In this document: positions 45,560 through 58,300 of the stretch, piece after piece
Position numbering within the stretch: the first letter of the stretch is position 1
Layout of the letters: each line of letters opens with the position of its first letter
DNA from: Phytophthora quininea
Taxonomy: Eukaryota; Oomycota; Peronosporomycetes; Peronosporales; Peronosporaceae
Direction: 5' to 3'
Assembly (NCBI GenBank): GCA_011947345.1
Contig: JAAVTG010000538.1
Location: forward strand, 558,001 to 622,000
Length of the DNA stretch: 64,000 nucleotides
Position numbers and translations under genes: made by a program
Notes under the pieces: model-generated
Databases searched by the model: none
What the model was told of the DNA's origin: nothing
What the model saw: the letters and a program-made list of their open reading frames with translations, nothing else

Positions 45560-48500
45560 ATGCCTCGTCCACTAGCCGCCAGGAATCCGCTCGCACAGGT
45601 GTGCATTTCGCTACATGCCCGACAGCACCGCGCTCAAGATCTGAAGCATTTGCGTCGTGCTGTAGCCAAGTTCCAGTGGGAGCGAGACGCACAGCTGGAG
45701 GTATCGACTTTAAGTACAGCATCTGAAATGGGAGTCCTGGGCCGTACTTCGTGATGGCTCATGTGAGCGACCCAGGACAAGACCCGCTGCCTCCAGGTGA
45801 AATTGAATGGATGCTTGATGGAGGCTCGCAGTGGAACGTAGCAAGCGATCTCACGCTATTTGCGCGGCTGGACGAGAGATCAGACGGACCCCAACTACTA
45901 TTTGGCAACGGTAGTACGGAGACTGCAACGATCCGTGGCTCTGTGTTGATGCACGTGATGAATAAGCACTCCAACACGCCTGAAGACCGCTTCCTTGATG
46001 ATGTCGTATACTCTCCGAATGCCCCTGCTAACATCATCTCGCAAGGCTACATGCAGCTCAGTGGAGGCTTTCAATTGACGACATCTCTTGACCATCACAC
46101 AGCTTGGTTGACCAAGTCATCACTTCGACTTGAATTTAAAATGCGAGATGGCATTTACTACATGCGCGTGCCGCGGCAGCCGAAGCTAGTGATGAGCGTG
46201 ATGACCCAGCTTGCAGTGATTCGTACTAGGCCGATGCATTTACTACACAACCGAATGGGCCACATCGGCATTGAAACGCTGCGCAAACTTGTGGCGCAAC
46301 ACGTGAACCTGGGTGTGAACCTGAATGAACGTGCTATCCGTTCTTGTGAATGTATTCCGTGCTCCGAGTCCAAGATGAGACCTACAGACGCAACCCTCGT
46401 CGTCGAACGACCCCGTTAGAGAAGCTGTCGATGGATGTGTGCTCAATTGGAGATGCAACAGTCAGTGGTGAAACGATGTTCCTTCTCGTGGTCGATGAAG
46501 CCACTCGCTTTAAGTGGGGATATCTACTCAAGTCGAAAGGAGAGGCTGCCAGGCACGTGAAGGCGTTAGTCAAGCACCTGAAGTTGAAATTCAAGAGCTG
46601 GCCAACTTTGATTCTGCATGGTGACCAAGGTGGTGAATTTCTTGGTGGTGATCTCGCGGAATTTTGTGAGCAGGAAGGGATCGAGGCCCAATTCACAAAT
46701 GGGTATTCTCCCCAGGAAAACAGCATCGTGGAAAGAGCCAATGGCGTCGTCGTAACACGCCTCCGAACGCTACTGAGAGCCACCATGCTGCCAAATCTCT
46801 TGTGGGGTGAAGCATTCCACCATTCGATTTACACGTTAAATCGAACACCCACTACTGTTCTCGACTTCAAATCTCCGTATGAGATGCTGCATGGCCATCC
46901 TGCTGATCTCTCGTTGCTCCGGACATGGGGCTGTATCGCACAGATGCGTGTGCCGCCTGAAACCCGTCCGAAGAAGGAGAAACTAGCATCTCGCACTGAA
47001 ATGTGCTTGCTTCTTGGGTATGGAGTTGACACTAAGGGGTACAAGATGATGAATTTGTGTACCGGTGGCATCCGCACTTGCCGACTCGAAAATGCTCTTT
47101 TTCACGAAGAGTTTACGTGTGAATCATCGTACGTCAAGAAGTTGCTGAAGAACGCATTTCTGTATGGAGACTACGAGCTGCCAACACCTTTACCAGTTGT
47201 GCATATGAAATCCGGCATGGAATCGTATGCAGTGGACGTTGAGCAAACACAGCCTCCTGTGGGTATGTCTGCGGAACCGGCCAAGGTAACGCCAAAGCGC
47301 AGTGATGCCGCACTGCCTTCGGCGAGTGGGAGAATTGTGGATAACGCTGTGCCTGGTACCGCTGAAGACATCGCTACTGCTGTGCCGAAGAAGCGTAAGC
47401 GAAAACCTGGTCTGATGCCTTATCGTGATGATACTGCTGATTCCGTTGTGCTTGACGATGATGCTGTGCCGCAACCGACATCACCAACTACTCTTCCCGC
47501 CAGGCGCCGACGACGTGCAAATGTTCGGCTACACGACTACGTAGTAAACAACGTGCTGACGCATGACGTGGAGATCGATATTCCTGCTAACGATAAGGAA
47601 GCGCGTGCATCTCCACAGTGGCCGCAATGGCGGGCTGCCATGCATGAAGAACTTCACTCGCTGCTAGCTCGCCATACTTGGGACCTCGTGCGGCGCGCCG
47701 AGGTTAATGGAGCCAAGGTGATCACCTGTCGCTGGGTGTACGCCTTGAAGCGTGATGAGCATGGAAACATCAAGCGCTACAAGGCAAGGTTGGTTATACA
47801 TGGCTTCAAGCAAGAATTTGGAGTGAACTTTCACGAAACTTACGCTCCTGTGGTGCGTTTTGAATCCATTCGGGCGGCCATCTACTTTGCAATGACGCAC
47901 GGATGGGACATACTTCAGTATGATGTGAAGACTGCCTTTCTGTATGGTGAGCTAGCTGAGCTTGTCTTCATGGAGCAACCGCCAGGGATCGATGGCACCA
48001 ATCCAGAGATGGTTTGCCGTCTTCTCAAGAGTTTGTATGGATTGCGTCAAGCCCCTCGCATCTGGAATGAAACGCTGGACGCACTACTCAAGCAGATTAA
48101 TTTCGTGCGCCTCGACTCTGATTACGGTCTCTATGCGCTCAAGGCTGAAGATGGCAGCATACTAATGCTTCTCACTGTTTACGTGGATGATTTGCTGCTG
48201 ATGGGTCCAACAGCGCGGTGTGCACGCGTGGCAGCTCAGCTGAAGAAACAGTTTGAGTTAAGTGAGCTTGGACCTGTTCGATATTTGCTTGGCGTCGAGA
48301 TTTTGGTGGATCGTCCTCGAATGCGTGTTATTTTCATTCAGCGTCAGTATGTACTTGATGTACTTCGGCGATTCAGCATGGAAAATGCTGTGGATTCGCC
48401 TATTCCACAGGCAACAGCGCCCGTGACCGCAGAGCCGCCGCAGTTGGAGAAGTACCCATTTCGTGAAGTTGTTGGAGCCTTACAATACTTGGTGTCTGCA

Positions 48501-49178
48501 TCCCGTCCCGATATTGCACACGCAACACGCCATCTCGGCAAGTTCCTGACTTGCTATACCAGCGCCAATTATGCAGAAGCTATGCGAGTCTTGCGCTATC
48601 TACACGGCACTGCGGACTTCGGCCTTGTAATGGATGTAAAACACTCCAGCTCAGCATCGATTGTTGGGTACTCGGACGCCGACTACGCCAACGACCCGGA
48701 TGATTCCAAGAGCGTGAGCGGCTACGTCAGTCTGCTGGATGGCAATGTCGTGTCGTACGCATCAAGAAAACAGACCATCAATGCGCAAAGCACGTGCGAA
48801 GCTGAATACATCGCGATGAACGAATGCACCCGAGATTTGCTGTGGTTTGAAGGTCTTCTTGACGAGATGGGTTGGAAGCACGATGTCCCTGTTCTTCGTG
48901 GCGACAACCTGGGTAGCATTCGCTTGGCGTCCAAGCCCGGCAAGCACAGAAACACCAAGCACATCTTAAACAAGTACCATCTGATCAGGCACCTTGTGGA
49001 GGAGAAGCACCTGCGGACGGAGCACGTTCGTACTGAGGACCAAATCGCCGACGTGATGACGAAGCCACTTGGAACTGTGAAGTTCCGCCGTTTTCGTACG
49101 GCTCTCAAAGTGTTGCAGGTGATCGCTGGTCGAGACATTATTACCGGTGGTGCTGTGGACGAAAGTGATATATCATGA
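45560..49178 (+). CDS. Copia pol (protease, integrase, RT, RNase H)
   Basis: Protease region WMLDGGSQWNV near 45810-45840 has DGG where DS/TG is usual. The pre-integrase zinc finger follows (LLHNRMGHIG ... CECIPC), then integrase with MDVCSIGD, HGDQGGEF and SPQENSIVERAN (D, D, E). RT motifs include QYDVKTAFLYGEL and YVDDLLLMG (about 48180-48205); RNase H shows SDADYAND, STCEAEYIAM and RGDNLGS. The frame 46350-49178 is open for 942 codons. A lost C at 46411-46414 separates it from the protease part. Stop TGA at 49176-49178. Confidence 0.93.
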
Positions 49179-49300
49179 TCTTCAACCTGTAACCGTTGCA
49201 ACCGGAGCTCGCGGCCTTTGGGGCTGCTCGATGCAGACGTGCAACTAGCCCAAGGCTTGCTATGATTATTGCGATCGTGGTAGCTGAGGGCACCACGCTC

Positions 49301-49309
49301 GAGTGGGAG
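49301..49309 (+). other. Polypurine tract
   Basis: GAGTGGGAG immediately before the right LTR; primer for plus-strand DNA synthesis. Confidence 0.55.
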
Positions 49310-49613
49310 TGTGAGATAGGCAGACTCACCGCGGAGGTGGTCGTGCCAGTGTGCTGTAAGAATCGGAATGCATGGTACGACACGAGGTCGTATCTGGGAT
49401 CCTATCAGTATGTCGCTATCTGTTTGAATACACATTGTGCCAAAGGGGTGGAGGCCTGCAGTACTCCCTGCTGGCGAGTACTCACTTCAGACTTGTCTGT
49501 CCAGTGCGTACATCGCCCTCCACCCCCAACGCTGCGGACGTTCCCCGCAAACTCGTCTCCTACTTCTACATGCCTGTGACTACGCGAAGCCAAGCTTCCT
49601 CCGCCTCTCCTCA
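49310..49613 (+). repeat. 3' LTR of Copia element
   Basis: 304 bp, identical by eye to the 5' LTR; followed by the target duplication CTTTC. Confidence 0.95.
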
Positions 49614-50113
49614 CTTTCGGCAGCAATCAGCAGCCCACGCGCTTTCTGTGTCTGCTGCTCAAGATGCTGCAGCTGCAGCCAGAGCTGGAGGTGGTGGCTC
49701 AGTTCATCCAAAACGAGGACTACAAGTACGTGACACTGCTGGGGGCCGTCTACTTGCGACTGGTGGGGACGTCTCTGGACGTCTACAAGCAATTGGAGCC
49801 GCTACTGAGCGACTACCGTAAGATCCGCAAGCGCTGCGTCATGGGCTGGGAGCTGACCCACGTGGACGAGGTGGCGGACGCTCTATTGACCGAGGAGTTC
49901 TATCTGGACTTGGCTTTGCCCAGACTGGTGGACAGGGAGGTGCTGGAACGGACAGAGGGCCTCCCAAAGAGGAAGAGCGTGCTGGAGAACGAGCTGGACG
50001 CCGACAGTGACAGCGATAGTGACGATGAGAAGATTCGCACGCGACTCCGAAGACGTGGCTGGATCTCTTTGGAAAGTCGTGCGCGTCTCAAGTCGGCACA
50101 TGTCGGTAGCTGA
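49614..50113 (+). pseudogene. PRP38: PRP38-like pre-mRNA splicing factor, C-terminal part, disrupted by Copia
   Basis: Reads FGSNQQPTRFLCLLLKM, then LQLQPELEVVAQFIQNEDYKYVTLLGA, YLRLVGTSLDVYKQLEPLL, DYRKIRKR and ELTHVDEVADALLTEEFYLDLALPRL, which follow the conserved order of PRP38A, a tri-snRNP component needed for spliceosome activation. The tail is acidic (DADSDSDSDDEK) and ends HVGS at 50111-50113. The frame has no break. Only the part after the FLCL motif is present; the Copia element replaces the upstream junction. If no other PRP38 copy exists, this would be a heterozygous or very recent hit on an essential gene, otherwise a pseudogene. Confidence 0.8.
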
Positions 50114-50583
50114 TCGAAGTTTACATTCGAAAAGTTGACGGCGCGGACAAGATGACTTGGTCACCTCTTGCGTGGTACGGACATTCGGCACGGTTGCCAT
50201 CAACAGGGCTCATCTATGGAGGCCCAGAAGGCGAAGGTGCCCATCAACATCGCGATGTTAGGGTAGTCGCGCTATCGACTGGAAGTGCTTCAGGAAACTG
50301 AAGATGTCTGAAGATGCATGTACGTCGAGAAGACTGAAATTGGGCCCAACTGCTGAAGGCAATAGCGGCAATACCAAGTGGACTTCCAGACCGCTATGTG
50401 GTTGCTCGGAGACTTGGAAGACGATTTTGCGTCGCATAATCGATGGTTACGAACACAAACCTCGCAGTTTACGTGGCTCGTGTGGGAGCGCAATGGAAGA
50501 TTTTTAACGCAAAGAAGGGTCTGAAGGTCTCACTTCGCTGTCTTGCATCCTATCCAAGCAGTGTCGTTCGAGCCGCCGTCGTC
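50114..50583. other. Spacer upstream of PDR gene 5
   Basis: No gene seen; homology with the region upstream of gene 4 starts only at about 50588. Confidence 0.4.
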
Positions 50584-50600
50584 TTCTCATTCTCCATTTT
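50584..50600 (+). promoter_or_regulatory. Inr/FPR core promoter of PDR gene 5
   Basis: TTCTCATTCTCCATTTT contains an exact match to TCATTYYNCAWTTT, about 50 bp before the ATG at 50649. Confidence 0.7.
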
Positions 50601-50648
50601 ACCATCAAGCATCCTAGTCGACCAGCAGTTGATAGATCTACTACCGAA

Positions 50649-53600
50649 ATGGAGGAACGTACCAGCTCAGCTGCTACTACAGCCAAGCACATCAGCTACG
50701 AGTCGGGCACGACTATGATGGCGCTTGGCCCCACGCGCTCCACAACCACATCGTCTCGACGATCGAGCCAGCTCTGGGGCACACCATGCCGCAGATGGAC
50801 GTTCGGTTCAGGAACCTGTCGCTGAGTGCCGATATTGTCGTCGTGGACAACAACAGCTCCAAACACGAACTACCTACGATCCCCAACGAGCTCAAGAAAA
50901 TGTTCGTCGGACCCAAGAAGCGTACGGTCCGCAAAGAAATTCTCAAGGACATCAGTGGCGTCTTCGCTCCGGGTAAAATCACTCTACTGCTAGGCCAGCC
51001 GGGCTCAGGCAAGTCGGCACTCATGAAGATGCTGAGTGGACGGTTCCCCATCAAGAAGAACATCACAGTGGAGGGAGACATTTCGTTCAACGGTGTGTCC
51101 AGGGAGCAGATCATTAACACGTTACCCCAGTTCGTGGCGTACGTGAATCAACGTGACAAGCACTTCCCAACACTGACAGTGAAAGAGACGTTGGAGTTTG
51201 CTCACGCCTTCTGTGGAGGGGAATTCCTACGTCGAGACAAAGAGTTGCTTTCCAAGGGTTCCGAACAGCAGAATCTGAAAGCATTGGAACTTACCAAGGC
51301 CGTGTACGACCACTACCCTGAGGTGATTATTGAGCAGCTTGGACTGCAGAACTGCCAAGATACGATCGTCGGTGATGCCATGCTGAGAGGCATCTCTGGC
51401 GGCGAACGGAAGCGCGTGACGACCGGAGAGATGGAGTTCGGCATGAGGTACGTGACTCTCATGGACGAGATCAGCACGGGCCTCGACAGTGCTGCGACCT
51501 ACGACATCATCAACACGCAGCGCAGCGTGGCCCAGAAGCTGCGCAAGACGGTGGTCATTGCTCTACTCCAGCCTTCTCCTGAGGTGTTTGCTTTGTTCGA
51601 CGATGTGATGATCCTGAACGAGGGTGAGTTGATGTATCATGGACCGTGCGATCGTGTTCAAAGCTACTTCGACAGCTTGGGCTTCTTCTGTCCGCCAGAG
51701 CGCGATATCGCAGACTACTTGCTGGATTTGGGCACGCAGGAGCAGTACCGCTACCAGCTCCCGAACCATCCGCAGAAGCAGCCTCGACTTGCAAGTGAGT
51801 TTGCGGAATTGTTTAAGCTATCGCGCATCCATCACGAAATGTTGCTCTCACTCGAGGCACCGTACTCGTCTGAGCTGCTAGGAAACGTGGATGAACACAT
51901 GACACCAACGGCAGTGTTTCACCAGTCTTTTGTCGAGAGCACATTGACGCTGCTTCGACGTCAGCTGATGATCACCTACCGAAACAAACCCTTCATCATC
52001 GGCCGCCTCATGATGATCACCATCATGGGCTTCCTGTACTGCACCACGTTCTACCAGTTCGATCCAACGCAGATTTCAGTCGTCATGGGCGTCGTCTTCT
52101 CAGCAATCATGTTCCTGTCCATGGGCCAGTCGTCCCAGATCCCGACGTACATGGCGGAGCGTGACATTTTCTACAAGCAACGGGGCGCCAATTTCTTTCG
52201 ATCGGCGTCATATGTGTTGGCTACTTCTGCTAGCCAGATTCCGCTTGCACTTGGCGAAACAATTATCTTCGGCGCATTGGTCTACTGGGTTTGTGGCTTC
52301 AACTCCAATGCGGCTGAGTTCATCATCTTTGAAGTGGTGTTGTTCATCATGAATCTAGCCATGGGAATGTGGTTCTTCTTCCTGTCTGCGGTTGGTCCTA
52401 ACACCAACGTCGTGACTCCCCTTGGTATGGTCTCCACGTTGATCTTTGTCATCTTCGCGGGCTTTGTCGTGACGAAGAGCCAAATTCCTGACTACCTCAT
52501 CTGGTTGCACTGGCTGAGTCCGATGAGTTGGAGTCTGAGAGCTCTCGCCATTAACCAGTACCGTTCAAACACGTTCAATGTTTGTGTGTATAATGGCATC
52601 GACTATTGCTCCGAGTACAGTGGGATGACGATGGGCGAGTACTATTTGAACCTGTTTGGCATTCAAACAGAGAAGACTTGGATTGTGTACGGCATCATCT
52701 ACACGTTAGCTATCTACGTGGTGTTCATGTTCCTCACGTTCCTTGCGCTCGAGTACTTGAGATACGAAGCTCCGGAAAATGTGGACGTGTCTGAGAAGAC
52801 GGTTGAAGACGAGAGCTACTTGCTGATGCGGACACCAAAGGGAAAGAGCTCGTCAAAGAGCGAGGTTGTCCTCGAGCTTCCCGCATCTGAGCGCGAAAAG
52901 AACTTTACCCCAGTGACGGTCGCCTTCAGAGACTTGCACTACTGGGTGCCAGACCCTCACAACACCAAGGAATCTCTCGAGTTGCTCAAGGGAATCAGTG
53001 GGTTTGCTGTTCCCGGATCCATCACTGCGCTCATGGGATCGTCGGGTGCCGGTAAAACGACACTGATGGATGTCATCGCTGGTCGCAAGACTGGAGGCAA
53101 GATAGCGGGCAAAATCCTTTTAAACGGCTACGAAGCTAGTGACCTCGCCATTCGCCGCTCGACGGGGTACTGCGAGCAGATGGACGTGCACTCAGATGCC
53201 GCCACAATCCGCGAAGCTCTGACTTTCAGCTCCTTCCTGCGCCAGGATGCGTCCATTTTGATGCTCAGAAGTACGACTCAGTGGATGAATGCATCGAACT
53301 TCTTGGTCTCGAGGATATTGCTGACCAAATTATCCGTGGCAGCTCGGTGGAGCAGATGAAGCGACTGACAATCGGTGTGGAGCTTGCTGCCCAGCCGAGT
53401 GTGATCTTCCTGGATGAACCGACGAGCGGGTTGGATGCTCGTTCGGCGAAGCTGATCATGGACGGCGTTCGCAAAGTTGCCGACTCCGGCCGAACGATTA
53501 TTTGTACGATTCACCAACCTTCGGCCGAGGTATTCTACTTGTTTGATAATCTGCTCCTGCTGAAGCGTGGTGGTGAGACTGTTTTCTTCGGGGACTTGGG

Positions 53601-54765
53601 CAAGGACTGCCGCAATCTGATCGACTACTTTGAAAGCATCTCTGGAGTGGCTTTCCTGCCGAAGGGCTACAACCCTGCGACTTGGATGTTGGAGTGTATC
53701 GGCGCTGGGGTGAGCAATGGAGCTGGTAATGATACTGACTTTGTGGACTACTTCAGGAAGAGTTCATACCAGCAGATCCTCGATACCAACATGGCCAAGG
53801 AAGGAATCACAGTTCCTCACCCCGATCTCCCCGAAATGGTGTTTGGCAAGAAGCGTGCGGCAGATTCGATGACGCAAATGAAGTTTGTAGTAACTCGATA
53901 CTTCCAGATGTATTGGCGCACACCGAGCTACAACCTCACGCGGATGTACTTAGCATTGTTCCTGGCGATCCTCTTCGGTATCATTTTCGTGAGTGCCGAC
54001 TACGCGTCCTACTCAGGATTGAACTCAGGCGTCGGGATGGTCTTCATGGCGGCGTTGTTCAACTCCATGATGGCGTTCCAGAGCGTTCTTCCTCTTTCAT
54101 GCTCTGAACGTGCTTCCTTCTACCGAGAGCGAGCTGCACAGACGTACAATGCGTTCTGGTACTTCGTGGCATCAACTCTCGTAGAGATCCCGTACTGCTT
54201 TGTCAGCTCGCTGCTCTTCACCGTCGTGTTCTTCCCTTTCGTGGGCTTTCAAGGGTTCGCTGCTGCTGTGCAGTTCTGGTTGATCATGTCGTTGGCAGTG
54301 CTGATGCAAGTCTACATGGGGATGCTGTTCGCGTACGCTCTACCGAGTGAAGAGGTGGCTGCAATCATCGGCGTGTTGATCAACTCAGTCTTTATCTTGT
54401 TCATGGGCTTCAGTCCGCCGGCGTACGCGATCCCTGCTGGCTACAAGTGGCTCTACACAATCTCTCCGATGAAGTTCCCCATGTCCGTCATGGTGTCGCT
54501 GGTGTTTGCCGACTGCGACGACCTCCCGACTTGGGACGAAGCAACGCAGACGTATATCGGCGGTGGCTCGAACCTTGGCTGCCAGTCGATGGCAAACGCG
54601 CCGGCGGATATCGGCCACATCACGATCAAGGAATACACGGAGCAGTACTTTGGCATGGAGTACCACACAATCACACGCAATTTCGTCGTTGTGATCGGCT
54701 GCGTCGTGCTGTTCCGCATTTTGGGCTTGTTGGCGCTACGTTTCGTCAACCACCAGAAGAGATAG
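50649..54765 (+). CDS. PDR-type ABCG transporter (gene 5)
   Basis: Starts MEERTSSAATTAKH, as gene 4. NBD1 (GQPGSGKS, ISGGERKR, MDEISTGLD), TMD1, NBD2 (GSSGAGKTT, SSVEQMKR, FLDEPTSGLD), TMD2, end VNHQKR. A lost C at 50729-50732 near the N-terminus and a lost base at 53256-53259 (T run) break the frame; with both bases the length is 1373 codons. From 50588 to about 53545 it is nearly identical to gene 4 apart from a divergent tract at about 51108-51315. It is probably the functional copy of the pair if the two breaks are errors; the second break is shared with gene 4. Confidence 0.92.
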
Positions 54766-55353
54766 AGGAAATACTGCATCACTTTAAAGAAAAATGGTAC
54801 TGCTAGTTGAGACTCTATAACATGGCGAGACCTTCAGCCCGAAGCTTCCAGACAAATCCCTTGCTGCAGCAGGCATCAACGTGCTCGTGTTGATGCCGAT
54901 CAACATCTTCAGAGTCGCGCAGACCCGAAGCAGCCAACGTGGCATGACCAAGGTCAATGCTCGGATCGCCCAGGTGAGGAACGAAGATAACAAGTCTATC
55001 TGTGGATAACGCTGGAATTTTCTTCTCTCTGGTGTTCAACCACACATCGAACTGGGTGGGAAACTCGGCTGCACTATCCTGGCGACGAGAGAAGCAAGAC
55101 ACGGACGACCAGGAAGCTGAAGGCGGTGGGACGACCATCGTGGTCTCGCAAGTCGCCGCAACTTTGTTGACGGCCAGCGCGCAGGGCAATGATGTCGGTC
55201 CCGGCCTACTCCATCCAATAGCAGTCGGGGAAGCACCATGTTGATGGTCAATTGTTTATGATCGCCCCATCGAATGATGCTCGTTTGACATCCACGCCAT
55301 CGCGGCTTGCAGGCACCGCGGGCAGCACCACCCAATGCGCCAGTCGCGAGGTG
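54766..55353. other. Intergenic region between PDR genes 5 and 6
   Basis: About 0.6 kb. A - strand open frame (54815-55189) has no recognisable domain and I do not call it. Confidence 0.4.
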
Positions 55354-55370
55354 CTCCCATTCCTGAATTT
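55354..55370 (+). promoter_or_regulatory. Inr/FPR-like core promoter of PDR gene 6
   Basis: CTCCCATTCCTGAATTT resembles the oomycete Inr+FPR with two mismatches. It lies downstream of the in-frame ATG at 55335 and just before the ATG at 55377, which argues for the latter as start, though it leaves a very short leader. Confidence 0.4.
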
Positions 55371-55376
55371 GCTGCA

Positions 55377-58300
55377 ATGGCGACCCCATCTGGAGATGCC
55401 GAGTCGGGGCCTGTCGAGCGTCCGCCCTTCAGCTACGAGTCTGGCGCAGCGCTCATGGCTGATGGCCCACAGAAGCTGCACGACCACATGAGCAGCAAAC
55501 TGGAGACGGCGCTGGGGCGAGCGCTGCCCCAGATGGATGTGCGCTTCAGCAACCTGTCAGTGACGGCCGACATTGTCGTGATCGACGACGACCTGTCCAA
55601 GCGCGAGCTGCCGACGCTGCCCAACACAGTCATGAAGGCGTTCGTCGGACCCAAGAAGCGGGTCGTGCGCAAGGAGATCTTAAAGAACATCAGCGGCATA
55701 TTTAAGCCAGGAACCATCACATTGCTGCTGGGCCAGCCGGGCTCAGGCAAGTCGGCACTCATGAAGATGCTGAGTGGACGGTTCCCCATCAAGAAGAACA
55801 TCACGGTGGAGGGGGACATCACGTTCAACGGTGTGTCCAGGGAGCAGATTATCAAGACGCTGCCGCAGTTTGTGGCATATGTGAACCAGCGGGACAAGCA
55901 TTTTGCGACATTGACAGTGAAGGAGACGCTCGAGTTTGCGCACAAGTTCTGCGGTGGTGAACTATCCCGTCGCGGAGAGGAGCTACTGTCAAAAGGAACG
56001 GCTCATGAGAACCAAGAAGCGCTGCAAGCTGCAGAGGCCATGTTCCGACACTACCCTGAGGTGATTATTGAGCAGCTTGGACTGCAGAACTGCCAAGATA
56101 CGATCGTCGGTGATGCCATGCTGAGAGGCATCTCTGGCGGCGAACGGAAGCGCGTGACGACCGGAGAGATGGAGTTCGGCATGAGGTACGTGACTCTCAT
56201 GGACGAGATCAGCACGGGCCTCGACAGTGCTGCGACCTACGACATCATCAACACGCAGCGCAGCGTGGCCCAGAAGCTGCGCAAGACGGTGGTCATTGCT
56301 CTACTCCAGCCTTCTCCTGAGGTGTTTGCTTTGTTCGACGATGTGATGATCCTGAACGAGGGTGAGTTGATGTATCATGGACCGTGCGATCGTGTTCAAA
56401 GCTACTTCGACAGCTTGGGCTTCTTCTGTCCGCCAGAGCGCGATATCGCAGACTACTTGCTGGATTTGGGCACGCAGGAGCAGTACCGCTACCAGCTCCC
56501 GAACCATCCGCAGAAGCAGCCTCGACTTGCAAGTGAGTTTGCGGAGATCTTCCGCCAGTCGGATATCCATCGCGATATGTTGAATGCTCTCGAAGAACCG
56601 CACTCCCCAGAGCTGCTGTGTGATGTTGAAGTCCACATGGACCCGATGCCCAAATTTCACCAGAGCTTTTGGGAGAACACCTGGACGTTGTTCCTGCGGC
56701 AGATCATGATCACGTATCGGAACAAACCTTTCATGGCGGGTCGAGTGATGATGATCACCATCATGGGACTGCTCTACTGCACCACGTTCTATCAGTTCGA
56801 TCCGACGCAGATCTCTGTCGTCATGGGAATCATCTTCGCCGCCATTATGTTCCTGTCCATGGGCCAGTCCTCCCAGATCCCAACGTACCTGGCTGAACGC
56901 GACATCTTTTACAAGCAGCGCGGAGCAAACTTCTTCCGCACTGGTGCGTACGTCCTAGCCAACTCGGTCAGTCAGATCCCATTAGCGCTGGGTGAGACGA
57001 TCATTTTCGGCTCACTTGTGTACTGGATTTGCGGGTTTGTGTCGGACGCGGCCTCGTTCATCATTTTCCTGGTGATCCTGTTCCTGTCCAACTTGGCATT
57101 GGGGATGTGGTTCTTCTTCCTTACGGCAGTCTCGCCCAACTCAAGTATCGCTACGCCGGTGGGAATGGTGTCGATTCTCGTATTTGTGATCTTCGCCGGC
57201 TTTATCGTCACGAAGGCGCAGATCCCAGACTACTTTATCTGGCTGCACTACATCAGTCCAATGAGCTGGAGTTTGAGAGCGCTGGCGATTCTGCAGTACC
57301 GCTCGAATGCGCTGGACGTGTGCGTGTATGGTGACATTGACTACTGTTCGACCTACGGCGGACTCACGATGGGCGAGTATTACTTGAACCTCTTCGCTAT
57401 CCCGACCGGAAAGGAGTGGATCGCTTACGGCATCATCTACACGATCGTGATCTACATCGTCTTCATGCTGCTGTCGTACTTTGCTCTTGAGCACTTGCGC
57501 TACGAGGCTCCTGAGAATGTGGATGTGTCGGAGAAGCTCATTGACGAAAGGAAGGAAGCTGATACGACCTACAAGCTCATGGCCACGCCTAAGAGTGTTG
57601 AGAAGAGCAACAACAGCTTTGTCGTGGATGTGAACGCTCGAGAGAAGAACTTTGTGCCAGTGACTGTCGCGTTCCAAGACTTGCACTACTTTGTGCCGAA
57701 CCCGAACAACCCTAAGGAATCACTGGAGCTGTTAAAGGGGATCAGTGGTTTTGCAATGCCTGGGTCAGTGACAGCTCTCATGGGCGCGTCAGGTGCTGGC
57801 AAGACGACACTAATGGACGTGATTGCTGGTCGCAAGACTGGGGGCAAGATCGAAGGCAAGATTCTCATGAATGGCTACGAAGCCAGCGATTTGGCTATCC
57901 GTCGATGCACAGGCTACTGCGAGCAAATGGATGTGCACTCGGAGTCCGCCACCATTCGTGAGGCGTTGACTTTCAGCTCGTTCCTTCGTCAGGATGCCTC
58001 CATTTCAGACGCAAAGAAATACGACTCTGTTCAAGAGTGCCTGGAGCTTCTCGGCCTGCAAGATATTGCGGACCAAATCATCCGCGGCAGCTCGGTGGAG
58101 CAGATGAAGCGACTGACGATCGGCGTTGAATTGGCTGCTCAGCCGAGTGTGATCTTCCTGGATGAACCGACGAGCGGGTTGGATGCTCGTTCGGCGAAGC
58201 TGATCATGGACGGCGTTCGCAAGGTGGCTGACTCTGGCCGTACCATCATCTGCACGATCCACCAGCCTTCGTCGGAAGTTTTCTACGTGTTCGACAGTTT

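Larger units (their letters stand above)
43600..49613 (+). mobile_element. Full-length Ty1/Copia retrotransposon (6014 bp)
   Basis: Two 304-bp LTRs with no difference I can see (43600-43903, 49310-49613), TG...CA ends, and a perfect 5-bp target duplication CTTTC (43595-43599, 49614-49618). A primer-binding site follows the left LTR and a purine tract precedes the right one. Gag and pol are present in the order protease, integrase, RT, RNase H, which defines Copia. Identical LTRs mean a very recent insertion. The few frame breaks lie mostly in homopolymers, so the element may be active. Confidence 0.95.

Noticed and set aside
49372..49821. Frame running from the right LTR into the PRP38 region
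   Set aside because: It uses a different frame from PRP38; the LTR gag start does not fuse in frame with the host sequence.
54815..55189. - strand frame between genes 5 and 6
   Set aside because: 124 codons without known motif, overlapping the expected promoter of gene 6.
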